A stretch of DNA of 64,000 nucleotides from an uncultured Campylobacter sp. (GCF_937973075.1 NZ_CALBWL010000065.1:1-64000); one strand, 5' to 3'. Shown: positions 17,447 through 26,270, counted from the stretch's first letter. Numbers and translations: made by a program. Notes: generated from the letters alone by a model not told the origin.

Positions 17447-18155
17447 AGCTTTACTTTGCGCACTTATTGCGCTTACGTTTTTAGGCTGCGGCGACGAGAA
17501 AGACTACGGCAACGTCCATTACGACAGAGACGTATGCGAGCACTGCCAGATGGCGATCAGCGACAACCGCTTCAGCGTCGATGTGCGCGTGGACGGCAAA
17601 AACCACTACTTTGACGATATCGGCTGCTTAGTGGATTTTATGGTGACAAACGACAAGCTAAACTGGCTAAAGGATGCCAAAATTTACATCAATGACGCTA
17701 GCGGCAACGGCGAGTTTATCGACGCACGCACGGCGCACTTTTATCGCGGTTTTAAAACCCCTATGTCGTTTGGCTGGGGCGCGTTTAAAAACAAGCAAGA
17801 GGGCAAGCAAGACTTCAGCTTCAATCAGGTAGTCGCGGCGCTTAAAGCAGGCGGCGGCTCGCACGGCATGGGGATGGGCGATATGGGTCGCGATGCGCAC
17901 GGCGCAAGCGCAGGACATGATATGAGCGCAGGACATGATGGCACGAGTGGGATGCAAGACCCTCACTCCGCAGAGCACGGCACAAGCGAGCCGAAGCACG
18001 ATATGAGCAGTATGGAGCACACTCACGGCTCAGATCATGGCATGGGCGGCGATGCGGGCAGCACGGCGCACTCTCAAGGCTCGCCGCACGATATGGGGCA
18101 GATGCACGAAAGTAACGGCACTGCGCACGATATGCCTTCAGGGCACGCGCATTAA
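17430..18155 (+). CDS. nosL: NosL copper chaperone lipoprotein with Met/His-rich tail
   Basis: NosL is an outer-surface or periplasmic lipoprotein that binds Cu(I) and delivers it for the NosZ centres. The lipobox is TFLGC (Cys20). The metal site CEHCQM (Cys36, Cys39, Met41) is followed by HYFDDIGCLVDFM and TPMSFGWGAF, all NosL blocks. The normal domain ends near residue 140. The remaining 100 residues are a low-complexity tail of Gly, Met, His, Asp and Ser (HGMGMGDMGRDAH, GHDMSAGHD, HSAEHG, HDMGQMHES), with many HxxM/HDM units that look like copper-binding sequence. The tail is unusual for NosL. Confidence 0.92.
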   Translation: MTKMFKALLCALIALTFLGCGDEKDYGNVHYDRDVCEHCQMAISDNRFSVDVRVDGKNHYFDDIGCLVDFMVTNDKLNWLKDAKIYINDASGNGEFIDARTAHFYRGFKTPMSFGWGAFKNKQEGKQDFSFNQVVAALKAGGGSHGMGMGDMGRDAHGASAGHDMSAGHDGTSGMQDPHSAEHGTSEPKHDMSSMEHTHGSDHGMGGDAGSTAHSQGSPHDMGQMHESNGTAHDMPSGHAH

Positions 18156-18808
18156 GGACGCTTTGGCTAAAGCGAAATTTTAAGCGGCCTATGTTTTGCG
18201 CTAAATTTAAAGCGTAAAATTTTAGCGTGCCGTCTGCGCCGCCATAGCTGAGATAAAATTTTACTTCGCGACTTCTGCGCGAGGCAAAACCAGGCTTAAA
18301 AAACGGCCGCAAAATTTCATCTCGCGACGCGGTTAAATTTAACGCACGGCGCAAAATTCGCTCTGCCGAATTAAAATTTACGCAAGCTCGCTAATTTAAA
18401 ATTTCGCCGTAGATTTAAAATTTATTCGACGTAGAATCTTGCTGCCTTGAGATTTTTAGAATTTTAAAATTTTATGCCGCGGGATACGCCCGGCTTTGAA
18501 ATTTTATAAAGCTGAAATTTAAGCGATCCGCCAAACGGCTAAATTTAAAAGCGCGGCGGATTACGGATAGAAGGCGGCAAACGACGCGCTGTTTGCAAGC
18601 GCCGCAAGCGAGTCGTAAATTTAAAATTTATGCGCGATCCGCATTCGCAAGCGGCGGATAAAATTTCTCCGCTTATTTAAATGCTCGGATGGCGAAATTT
18701 AAAGTCGCGAAATCCGCGCCGCAAAACAGAGCCGAGCTTAAAAGAGCGTTTAAATCGCGTAAGAAATCTAAATTTAAAAGCGCGCCTAGGCGCAATAAAG
18801 GAATATGA
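18156..18808 (+). other. 653-bp non-coding gap inside the nos cluster
   Basis: This stretch separates nosL from nosY, whereas nosZ-nosL have gaps of at most about 40 bp. It is filled with AAATTTTA-type repeats mixed with GC-rich bits (e.g. GCGGATAAAATTT) and no frame looks protein-like. It may be a decayed gene or an insertion of dispersed repeats. A downstream promoter for nosY could lie here. Confidence 0.5.
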
Positions 18809-19636
18809 ATGAAAAATTTACTCACCATCGCCGCTTTGGATATCAAAGAATCCTTCCGCTCGCGCTGGTTTTTACTCTATCTACTGATCTTTAGCGGGCT
18901 CGTGGCGGCGTTTTTCATCACGGGGGTGACCGACTCGCGCGTGCTCGGCTTTAGCGGGCTTTCGCGACTGCTGCTGCTGTTTATTCAGATCTGCATCATC
19001 ATCCTGCCCGTCTTCGTGCTCGTAACCACTAGCAAGGCGATCCTAGCCGATCGCGACCTAAACATCCTCGAATACCTGCTAAGCTTCCCGATCTCGCAGG
19101 CGCAGTATTACTACGGCAAGGCGCTAGGAAGGCTGTTTGGAGTGTTCGTGCCGATATTTTTGTCGCTGCTTTTGGCGATCGTTTGGGGTGCGATCAAGGG
19201 CACGGGCATTCCGTGGGCGATCTGCCTGCTTTATACGGGGCTGCTTTTTAGCTTGTGCGCGGCGTTTTTAGGGATCGCGTTTTTGATCTGCGCCGTTTCA
19301 AAAAGCCAAGAGATGGGGCTTGGGCTCGCATTTTTCGTCTGGCTTTTCTGCCTTGCGTTTTTGGATCTCGTGCTGATCGGATTGCTTGCCAAAACGGGCG
19401 TGAACGAAAATCTCATTTTCGCAATTGCCCTAGCAAACCCGATGGAGGACTTCCGCATCGCCGCTATCAGCCTGTTTGATCCGGATCTTGCGGTCATCGG
19501 CACGACGGCGTATTTTATCCTAGATCACTTCGGGCGCGGGCTTTTCATCGCCTTTTCGCTACTCTATCCGATTGCGCTGGGCGCGGCAAGCCTCGTTTTG
19601 GGCTATTTTATCTTTAGATCGAAGGATTTAGCGTGA
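18809..19636 (+). CDS. nosY: NosY, ABC transporter permease
   Basis: NosY is the membrane half of the NosFY complex. The 275-residue protein has about six membrane segments, an N-terminal MKNLLTIAALDIKESFRSRWF that matches the family, and the ILPVFVLVTTSKAILADRDLNILEYLLSFPISQAQYYYGKALG region typical of ABC-2 NosY permeases. AAAGGAATATGA precedes the ATG. It overlaps the following NosL-like gene by 4 bp. Confidence 0.9.
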   Translation: MKNLLTIAALDIKESFRSRWFLLYLLIFSGLVAAFFITGVTDSRVLGFSGLSRLLLLFIQICIIILPVFVLVTTSKAILADRDLNILEYLLSFPISQAQYYYGKALGRLFGVFVPIFLSLLLAIVWGAIKGTGIPWAICLLYTGLLFSLCAAFLGIAFLICAVSKSQEMGLGLAFFVWLFCLAFLDLVLIGLLAKTGVNENLIFAIALANPMEDFRIAAISLFDPDLAVIGTTAYFILDHFGRGLFIAFSLLYPIALGAASLVLGYFIFRSKDLA

Positions 19637-20331
19637 AATTTCCACTCATTTTGGCGGCATTTATAGCGCTTTGCGGCGCAGTGGAGATACAAAATTCCGC
19701 GCCGCAAAGCTCTAGCTCGGCGCAGAATTTAGGCACATCAGATAAGACAGGCTCCGATTCGGCGCAAAATTCCAAACCTGCGCGCGATCTTGCGTGGCTT
19801 AAAGACGTAAATCCCACCTGCGCCAAATACGACATCGATACTAGCGCGCATCCCGAATTTCGCGCCTACGCGAGGCTTAAAGACGGCAGCGCGCTAGCGT
19901 TTGCTTCGCCCAAGGCGATGTTTGCATATTTTTTTGAAAGTGGGAGCTCGGGCGCGAATTTCGGCGGCACTTCTGCTGGAGCGAATTCTGCGAATGAAAA
20001 TTCTTCGGAAGCAAATTCTGTGAGCAAAAATCCAGCTAGCGGCAATTTAGGCGAGGCAAATTCCGCTAGCGCAAATTCCCGCGAGGCAAATTCTACGGAC
20101 GCGAATTTCGGCGACGCGGAGCTTTACGTCACCGATTACGCAAGCGGCGAAATTTTGCGGGCGCAGGACGCATTTTATGTATTCGGCAGCGTACTGCAAA
20201 GCGCCAGAGGCGACGATCTCATTACATTTGCGAGATTGCGCGACGCGCAAGACTTCATGCGCGAGAAAAAGGGGCATAAAATTTTGCAGTTTCGCGAAAT
20301 CTCCGCCAAGCTAATCGATTATCTAAGATGA
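19633..20331 (+). CDS. Second NosL-like protein of the nos cluster
   Basis: This 232-residue exported protein has a signal peptide (FPLILAAFIALCGAV), an NSA-rich linker and a NosL-like fold: DVNPTCAKYDIDT, FRAYARLKDGSALAFASPKAMFAYFF and, after an insert, ELYVTDYASGEILRAQDAFYVFGSVL. It lacks the CxxC of classical NosL and has only Cys-x-x-Tyr at that place. A second low-complexity insert (about residues 105-155; DNA 19975-20110) interrupts the domain with NSA units. It occupies the place of nosL at the end of the Wolinella nos cluster. A copper role is inferred from homology. Confidence 0.7.
   Translation: MKFPLILAAFIALCGAVEIQNSAPQSSSSAQNLGTSDKTGSDSAQNSKPARDLAWLKDVNPTCAKYDIDTSAHPEFRAYARLKDGSALAFASPKAMFAYFFESGSSGANFGGTSAGANSANENSSEANSVSKNPASGNLGEANSASANSREANSTDANFGDAELYVTDYASGEILRAQDAFYVFGSVLQSARGDDLITFARLRDAQDFMREKKGHKILQFREISAKLIDYLR
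19975..20110 (+). repeat. AATTC repeat run inside the second NosL-like gene
   Basis: About nine AATTCYG/AATTTCGG units in frame encode a run of NSA/ANS tripeptides in the middle of a folded domain. It is the same element as in nosG, nosC1 and cooS. Confidence 0.6.
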
Positions 20332-20350
20332 TCGAGCCGCTTGGCGAAAT

Positions 20351-20374
20351 TTAAACTAAGTTATTTAGTATATT
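20351..20374 (+). promoter_or_regulatory. Palindromic motif and -10-like box upstream of cooS
   Basis: TTAAACTAA-N5-TTAGTATAT at 20351-20373; the right arm overlaps a TATATT -10-like box (20369-20374). The left arm is identical to that at the fumarase promoter (53228). The cooS ATG lies 174 nt further on, so a long leader is implied if this is its promoter. Confidence 0.45.
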
Positions 20375-20547
20375 TTATTCATAAAAATTTATCTTTTATT
20401 TTAGTGCGCTATTAAGGGAATTTAAAGCAATTAAAAAATACAATCACGTTAAATTTTATCTATAAGAATTAGATAGTGTAGTTTTTCAGTATATTTATTG
20501 AGGGCTACATTCTCGCTTATTTTTAAAATAAATTTTAAGGAGACGTC

Positions 20548-23268
20548 ATGGCAAACGACAAAATCGCAAAACAAAAAGGCTCACGCAAGAAAGCTGCGAC
20601 GGATGAAAATTCCGCTGCGAATACGGGAAAAAATTCCGTCGCAGACGCGCTCAAAAGCTCCGCCGCATCCGTTTTTGATAAAAGTGCAAGCACTGCTAAA
20701 AATTCCGCCGCAAACTCTACGACTTCCGCCTCACATGCTCGCAACAAAATTTCTAAAAATCGCGCCGCAGGTGAGAATTCCTGCGACGAGTGCGACTGCG
20801 AAGCCAGAAATTCCGCGTCTGGCTACGATGATAGCGCAAGCTCTGCTTCAACCGCGAACTTTGCGGCGCACTCAAGCGCTCAAGGCGCAAGCAACGCCCA
20901 AAATTCCGCGATAGGCTCTACGATAAATTCCATAGCTGATTCTTTGATAAATTCCATCTCAAATCCTGCGAAGAGCCCAAGCAGCAAAGACCACTTCTCT
21001 TGCTCGCACGAGCATAGCGATAGCTCCGCAATCCACTCGCATCTACACAACGAAGATCTTGCGACCCACCCACACGATCAAGAAGAAAACCTCGCAGCTT
21101 ATTTGCACGAATACGGCGCAAATTCTGCAGCGTCTTCGCATGAGCACGACGAGGATTCCGCCATCAGCTCGCATGAGCACGACAAACATTGCCATGATCA
21201 CAAGCCCCACTCTCATCGTGCGATTATTGGATTTGACGAGCACGGTATCCCAAAAGTTTTAGTGCCCGCAGAGGCTAGTCCGCACACACATAAAGACGCA
21301 CAGGGCAATCTTTTCGAGCATTTTCATGAGGCGGAATTTACAGCGGATTATATGAAAGCGGTGCTTGAATACAAAAAGACCTTCCCTACAAAGCAAGAAG
21401 TACTTGAGAAAACCCCTGATCCTGCCGTGCGCGAAATGATGCTTAGGATGGAGCAGATCGGCGTAGATACGGCGTTTGATCGCTTCGATAAACAGATGCC
21501 GATGTGTAGCTATGGACTTACCGGAGTATGCTGTAAGATCTGCAATATGGGACCTTGCAAAATTACTAAAAAGGCCGATCGCGGCACTTGCGGTGCGGAC
21601 GCCGATCTCATCGTGTCGCGCAATCTATTGCGCCAAGTAGCTGCGGGCGTAGCTCAACACGGCGCGCACGCCAGAGAGCTTCTACTGTCGCTAAAATGGG
21701 CGGCACAGGGTAAGCTAGATCTGCCAATCATAGGCGAATACAAAATCATAAATACCGCCAAAGCCTTTGGAATTCCAACTGAAGGCAGAGAGTTAAAAGA
21801 GGTAGCGATCGAGCTTGCCGATACGCTTTTAACAGATCTTTCACAAAGTAGCGGCGAGTATAAAACCATCACTGCGCTCGCACCCAAGGAGCGTCAAGAG
21901 GTATGGCGCAAGCTGGATATCTTGCCGATTAGTGCGTATAACGAAGTCTTTGAGGCGTATCACCGAACGGGTGTAGGCACGGACGGAGACTGGCGCAGCG
22001 TGATGCAGCATCTTTTGCGCTGCGGGCTTGCTTTTACATTCACCGGCGTAGTAGCTGCGAATATCGCTACGGATGCACTATTTGGCGTAGGGGATCGCGT
22101 AACTTCCAAAAGCAATATGGGCGCGCTTAAAAAAGGCTGGGTCAATATCGCCGTGCACGGACATCTGCCGACATTGGTAAGCCTAATAGTGGAGATCGGA
22201 AATTCTAAAGAGTACCAAGACAAGGCTCGCACAATAGGCGCGCAGGGGATCGCATTTTACGGCGTGTGCTGTTCTGGGCTATCGGCGATGTATCGCAACT
22301 GGGGCGTTGTGCCGCTCTCAAACGCCGTAACTGCCGAACTCGTCATAGGCACAGGAGTGCTTGATCTGTGGGTCGCTGATGTCCAAGATGTCTATCCTGC
22401 GATCATGGACGTAGCTAACTGCTTCCAGACCAAGGTCGTTACCACGAGCTCATCAGCTAGGCTTCCCGGAGCCGAACATATCGGCTACGATCACCACCAT
22501 AGTAATATCGCCGAAACTAGGAATTTAGCGCGTAAAATTCTAGACCGCGCATTGCAATCTCACGAAAAGCGTAAGGGGCTACCGGTATATATCCCACCGT
22601 ATGAAGTCGAGGCCGAAGTTGGCTTTTCGGTAGAATTTGTCCATAAACACTACGGCGGTATGGGGCCGTTAGCGCACGCGCTAAAAAGCGGTGAAATTTT
22701 AGGCATCGTAAATATGGTCGGCTGCACCAATCCTAAAGTGCCTTATGAGCGCGCTATCATAGATGTCGCACAAACCCTAATCGAAAATAACGTCCTAATC
22801 CTAACCAACGGCTGCGCGTCGTTTCCGCTAATGAAGCTGGGCTTTTGCCAAAAAAGCGCGTATAAAAAAGCAGGCGCGTCGCTGCGGGCATTTTTAGAAA
22901 AAGATGAGCTTCCGCCGGTTTGGCACGTGGGTGAGTGTATCGATAATACTCGCTCCAGCGGAATTTTCGCAGGTATCGCAGGGGTGCTAGACAAAAATCT
23001 CTACGAGCTGCCGCTTGCCTTCACTTCTCCCGAGTGGGCGAACGAAAAGGGCGTCGATGCCTCGCTCGGATTCCGCCTAATGGGCATCGACTCGTATCAC
23101 TGCGTCGAGTATCAAATCCACGGCTCCGCAAATGTCATACACTTTTTCAAAGAGGGCACCAGGCGTGCGCTTGGCTCTGTGATGCACGTAGATACCGATC
23201 CAGTCGCACTTGCGCTAAAAATGGTAAGCGACATGCGCTTAAAACGCAAAGCCCTAGGCTGGCAGTAG
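20548..23268 (+). CDS. cooS: Anaerobic Ni-Fe carbon monoxide dehydrogenase, with His-rich N-terminal extension
   Basis: CooS oxidises CO to CO2 at a [Ni-4Fe-5S] C-cluster. The catalytic part (about residues 265-906) is complete: MCSYGLTGVCCKICNMGPCK (Cys320 onward, B/D-cluster ligands), DHHHSNIAETRN (His ligand region), MVGCTNPK, NGCASFPLMKLGFC and ECIDNTRSSG. The first 265 residues are foreign to the family: residues 15-145 are NSA-rich, and residues 149-260 contain about 23 His, often as HEHD or HSH, like the nickel-storing tails of HypB or CooJ. CooF and CooC genes are not in the window. AAGGAGA precedes the ATG. A FecCD/FecE importer pair downstream could supply nickel. Confidence 0.92.
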   Translation: MANDKIAKQKGSRKKAATDENSAANTGKNSVADALKSSAASVFDKSASTAKNSAANSTTSASHARNKISKNRAAGENSCDECDCEARNSASGYDDSASSASTANFAAHSSAQGASNAQNSAIGSTINSIADSLINSISNPAKSPSSKDHFSCSHEHSDSSAIHSHLHNEDLATHPHDQEENLAAYLHEYGANSAASSHEHDEDSAISSHEHDKHCHDHKPHSHRAIIGFDEHGIPKVLVPAEASPHTHKDAQGNLFEHFHEAEFTADYMKAVLEYKKTFPTKQEVLEKTPDPAVREMMLRMEQIGVDTAFDRFDKQMPMCSYGLTGVCCKICNMGPCKITKKADRGTCGADADLIVSRNLLRQVAAGVAQHGAHARELLLSLKWAAQGKLDLPIIGEYKIINTAKAFGIPTEGRELKEVAIELADTLLTDLSQSSGEYKTITALAPKERQEVWRKLDILPISAYNEVFEAYHRTGVGTDGDWRSVMQHLLRCGLAFTFTGVVAANIATDALFGVGDRVTSKSNMGALKKGWVNIAVHGHLPTLVSLIVEIGNSKEYQDKARTIGAQGIAFYGVCCSGLSAMYRNWGVVPLSNAVTAELVIGTGVLDLWVADVQDVYPAIMDVANCFQTKVVTTSSSARLPGAEHIGYDHHHSNIAETRNLARKILDRALQSHEKRKGLPVYIPPYEVEAEVGFSVEFVHKHYGGMGPLAHALKSGEILGIVNMVGCTNPKVPYERAIIDVAQTLIENNVLILTNGCASFPLMKLGFCQKSAYKKAGASLRAFLEKDELPPVWHVGECIDNTRSSGIFAGIAGVLDKNLYELPLAFTSPEWANEKGVDASLGFRLMGIDSYHCVEYQIHGSANVIHFFKEGTRRALGSVMHVDTDPVALALKMVSDMRLKRKALGWQ
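20600..20960 (+). repeat. AATTCCGC repeat region in the 5' part of cooS
   Basis: More than ten AATTCCGC-like units, mostly in the frame that reads Asn-Ser-Ala, make up the first half of the CooS extension. This is the largest such run in the window. Confidence 0.6.
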
Positions 23269-24142
23269 CGACGGATGGATTCATTTCGCATCGCATTTTA
23301 AACGATGCGAAATTTCACGGTAAAATTTAACCCTCTTGCGGACAAATAAAATCCCGCATCCAAACGGCAAGTAAAATTCTACGACTAAGTAGCTAGCAAA
23401 ACCGGGGTCATATAAAGAGAAAATTTTCGCGCAGCATCCGTTCGTAGAATTTTAAATCAAATCTTCAAATCCTGCATAAAATTTCGCCGCGCGCCACATC
23501 TGCCGCTAAATCGGCGGAATTTAGCCGGGCAAATTCCGTCATCAGGCTCAAGTCTATCTTTCGCGAACGGATGAAATTTTAAAATTCCATCTCAGCGTAA
23601 ATTTCGTAGACGTTCATCTGAAATCCGCAAGCGAAATTTCGCTTAAAAGCCTTATTGCACGGAGCTGTACGCCATTAAATTCGCCCGCGTATATGAAAGC
23701 TAAAATCATAAAAATTTAATATGATATGTGCTAAAATGCCACATCTGTTTAAGGATTTAGATGCATAAATCAAAGCCGCTGCAGTCTCTGCGTCATCATC
23801 GGCAGAAGACGTCGCACGAGGCGGAGGCTCTGCTGTCAAGTCCTGCGTTTCGCAGCTTGAGGCGGTGCAGCAAAAGTGCGTCTGTGCTGCGCCTGCAAAC
23901 ATTTTCGGCTGGGACCGCACGGGCGCGAGGACGTCACTGCAAATCTTGTAGGCGGCTAAAATTTTCATCCGGATCCTTTCTGAAATATTGATCTTGGAGC
24001 TATCACTAAGGAATTTTACCGCAAGCCTTTCACCTACGAGCCGGAGGGTGGAATATAAAGCGGAATTTAAGCAGGTTTCAACGAGGCAAAATTTCAAAGA
24101 TTAATTTAAGGCAAAAGATAAAAATTTAAAGCAAGGGAAGGT
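23269..24142. other. 874-bp region without a convincing gene
   Basis: This region contains AAATTTTAAAATTT-type repeats up to about 23700, then more even composition. Open frames at 23675-24097 (minus) and 23761-23991 (plus) look nothing like known proteins and have poor residue content. The part from 23760 to 24100 may be a decayed gene. A promoter for the following ABC genes may lie near its end, before AAGGGAAGG. Confidence 0.4.
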
Positions 24143-25135
24143 ATGAAAAATTTTAAATTTATGCTCGTGCTGCTGATACTGGCGACGATCGCGACGATCG
24201 CGATATCGCTTTGTATAGGGCGCTTCGGCCTAAGCATCGACGAGGTTTTAAAAGCGCTTAGCGGCGGCGAGGTAGCGCAAAACGTCCACAACGTCATCAT
24301 GCAGGTGCGCTTGCCACGCATCATCGCTGCGGTGCTCGTGGGTGCGGCGCTGGGCATCAGCGGCACGGCGTATCAGGGCGTCTTTAAAAACCAGCTCGTC
24401 TCGCCCGATCTCTTAGGCGTTAGCGCGGGAGCTTGCGTGGGCGCAGCGATCGCGATCCTGCTTGATCTAAATATCCTTTTGATCCAGCTTTTCGCTTTTG
24501 TTTTCGGGCTTGCGGCGGTTTGCATTACGCTTCTGATCACGCGCGCGCTTCGTTCGAGCGCCACCATAATGCTCGTGCTTGCCGGCATCATCGTAAGCGG
24601 TCTGATGGGCGCGCTGATCGGATTTTTAAAATTTATGGCGGATCCCGAGACGAAGCTTGCAGACATCGTGTATTGGCAGCTAGGAAGCCTCGCAAAGGTC
24701 GATCCCTCCGTGCTAGCGATGATAGCGCCGGTGATGGGGGTTTGTATCGCTATCTTGGTACTGATGAGCTACCGCATAAACGTCCTATCCATGGGCGATG
24801 CGACCGCGGCGAAGCTGGGCGTAAACGTCGTCATGGAGCGGGGCATCATCATCGTCTGCGCGACGCTGCTAACCGCAAGCAGCGTGTGTATCAGCGGTAT
24901 AGTCGCGTGGGTGGGGCTTTTGATGCCGCACCTAACGCGCATTATCGTGGGCGTGAGCAACACCAAAGCGATCCCCGCGAGCATATTTTTAAGCGCGATC
25001 TTCGTGCTCATCGTAGACGACGTAGCGCGCAGCATAAATGAAAGCGAGATCCCGCTGGGGGTGCTTACGGGCTTTATCGGCACGCTATTTTTTATATTCA
25101 TCCTGCTTAAAAACAAAAGGAAGCTAAATGGTTAG
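24143..25135 (+). CDS. FecCD/BtuC-family ABC permease
   Basis: This inner-membrane permease imports a metal-chelate (iron siderophore, haem, cobalamin) or nickel/cobalt. The 330-residue protein has eight to ten membrane segments and the family signatures VRLPRIIAAVLVGAALGISGTAYQ, NQLVSPDLLGVSAGA, GIVAWVGLLMPHLTRI and RSINESEIPLGVLTGFIGTLFFIFIL. No substrate-binding protein gene is adjacent. Helicobacter uses a FecD/FecE pair (NiuDE) for nickel with binding proteins encoded elsewhere, and the neighbouring Ni-CODH makes that reading attractive. It overlaps the ATPase gene by 8 bp. Confidence 0.87.
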   Translation: MKNFKFMLVLLILATIATIAISLCIGRFGLSIDEVLKALSGGEVAQNVHNVIMQVRLPRIIAAVLVGAALGISGTAYQGVFKNQLVSPDLLGVSAGACVGAAIAILLDLNILLIQLFAFVFGLAAVCITLLITRALRSSATIMLVLAGIIVSGLMGALIGFLKFMADPETKLADIVYWQLGSLAKVDPSVLAMIAPVMGVCIAILVLMSYRINVLSMGDATAAKLGVNVVMERGIIIVCATLLTASSVCISGIVAWVGLLMPHLTRIIVGVSNTKAIPASIFLSAIFVLIVDDVARSINESEIPLGVLTGFIGTLFFIFILLKNKRKLNG

Positions 25136-25904
25136 GGTTGAGAGCTTAGACTTCGGCTACGTAAAATCCGCTCCTCTGACGCTGCGCGACGTGAATTTCA
25201 ACCTCGAAGCGGGCGCGATGCTGACGATTTTGGGGCAAAACGGTGCGGGCAAATCGACGCTTTTAAATTTAATCAGCGGCACGCTTGAGCCTCTGCGCGG
25301 TAAAATTTCAATTGACGGCAAGGATATGGCGAGCCTTGGCGCCAAAGGGCGCGCCGAGATCATCGGCTACGTCTCGCAAAGCGAGGTCTGCGAGTACGAC
25401 TACAGCGTCTTCGAATACGTCCTGATGGGGCGCACGGCGCATATCGGGATCTTTTCGCAGCCGAGCGAAAACGACTACAAGCTCGCGCAGCGCTACATGA
25501 AAATGCTTGAAATTTGGCACCTAAAAGACAAGATCATCACGCGCCTAAGCGGCGGCCAGAGGCAGATGGCATCCATCGCGCGCGCCCTTTGCAGCGAGCC
25601 TAAGATCGTGATCTTCGACGAGCCCACCTCGGCGTTAGACTTTGCCAACCAATACAAATTCCTCCGCGCCACGAAGGAGCTTTTAAAAAACGGCTACACC
25701 GTCGTTTTGGCCACGCACAATCCCGACTTCGCGCTGCTTTTAGGTGGATACGTCGCGCTCGTAAAAGGCGGCGGCGAGGTCGCATACGGCAAGGCCGAGC
25801 AGATCATAAAAAGTGAAATTTTAAGCAAACTATACGATCTAAAGCTCGACGTCAGCTACAACGAAAAGGTCGGTCGCGTCTGCTGCTTGACGTATCCGTT
25901 TTGA
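25128..25904 (+). CDS. FecE/BtuD-family ABC importer ATPase
   Basis: This is the ATPase partner of the upstream permease. It has 258 residues with Walker A GQNGAGKST, signature LSGGQRQ, Walker B VIFDEPTSALD and switch His ATHNPD. The Q-loop region GYVSQSEVCEYDYSVFEYVLMGR is typical of the FepC/FhuC group. The pair is followed by a strong terminator. Substrate is unknown: iron, haem, cobalamin or nickel. Confidence 0.88.
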   Translation: MVRVESLDFGYVKSAPLTLRDVNFNLEAGAMLTILGQNGAGKSTLLNLISGTLEPLRGKISIDGKDMASLGAKGRAEIIGYVSQSEVCEYDYSVFEYVLMGRTAHIGIFSQPSENDYKLAQRYMKMLEIWHLKDKIITRLSGGQRQMASIARALCSEPKIVIFDEPTSALDFANQYKFLRATKELLKNGYTVVLATHNPDFALLLGGYVALVKGGGEVAYGKAEQIIKSEILSKLYDLKLDVSYNEKVGRVCCLTYPF

Positions 25905-25916
25905 TCCTAACTTCGC

Positions 25917-25958
25917 GGACGAGCACAGCTCGTCCTTGCGACGGGGAGCTTCGCTCCC
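25917..25958. other. Two GC-rich hairpins after the ABC importer genes
   Basis: GGACGAGC-ACA-GCTCGTCC (25917-25935) and GGGAGC-TTC-GCTCCC (25944-25958) are perfect stems with three-base loops, just before the terminator hairpin at 25979. Three hairpins in 80 bp suggest a structured RNA or strong 3' protection of the message. Confidence 0.5.
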
Positions 25959-25978
25959 TCGACCCACCTAAAGTTACG

Positions 25979-26001
25979 GCAGGCTAGCGCCTGCATTTTT
26001 A
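25979..26001 (+). terminator. Rho-independent terminator of the ABC importer operon
   Basis: GCAGGC-TAGC-GCCTGC is a 6-bp stem followed by ATTTTTA, 75 bp after the ATPase stop codon. Confidence 0.65.
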
Positions 26002-26270
26002 TCGGTTTGACTTCGCAGAGGGGTACAAGCTCGTCCGCGAAATAGAAGCTTCGAAATTTTAAAATTTTATCGCTTCGGCTGCGAGAGCGAGAGGACTTAA
26101 TGAGCGCTAGCAGCGGCAAAATTTTAACGTCCGCGGCGGGGATTTTACGGCGGCGAAATTTTAAAATTTCAAAGCGAGCACCGGGCCGGAATTTTAAAAT
26201 TCGCTCTAAATTTTAAGCATAAAAATCAAAATTTATCGTTACAATTACGTAAAATTTTTAAGGAGCGAAA
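26002..26270 (+). other. Intergenic region upstream of the DUF4139 gene
   Basis: This A/T-rich region has AAATTTTAAAATTT repeats. TACAAT at 26240-26245 is a plausible -10 for the following gene, and TTTTTAAGGAGCG holds its ribosome site. Confidence 0.4.

Noticed and set aside
17842..18354. Long minus-strand open frame antisense to the nosL tail
   Set aside because: It mirrors the repetitive GGCATG/CATGAT sequence of the Met/His-rich tail; residues are mainly Arg, Ser, Ala and His with no start context.
23675..24097. 140-residue minus-strand frame between cooS and the ABC importer
   Set aside because: No ribosome site, no hydrophobic pattern or motif, and frequent rare-looking residues; more likely chance or decay.
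24000..24130. Possible cobalamin riboswitch before the FecCD gene
   Set aside because: I looked for the conserved GCCACTG box and related core and did not find it.
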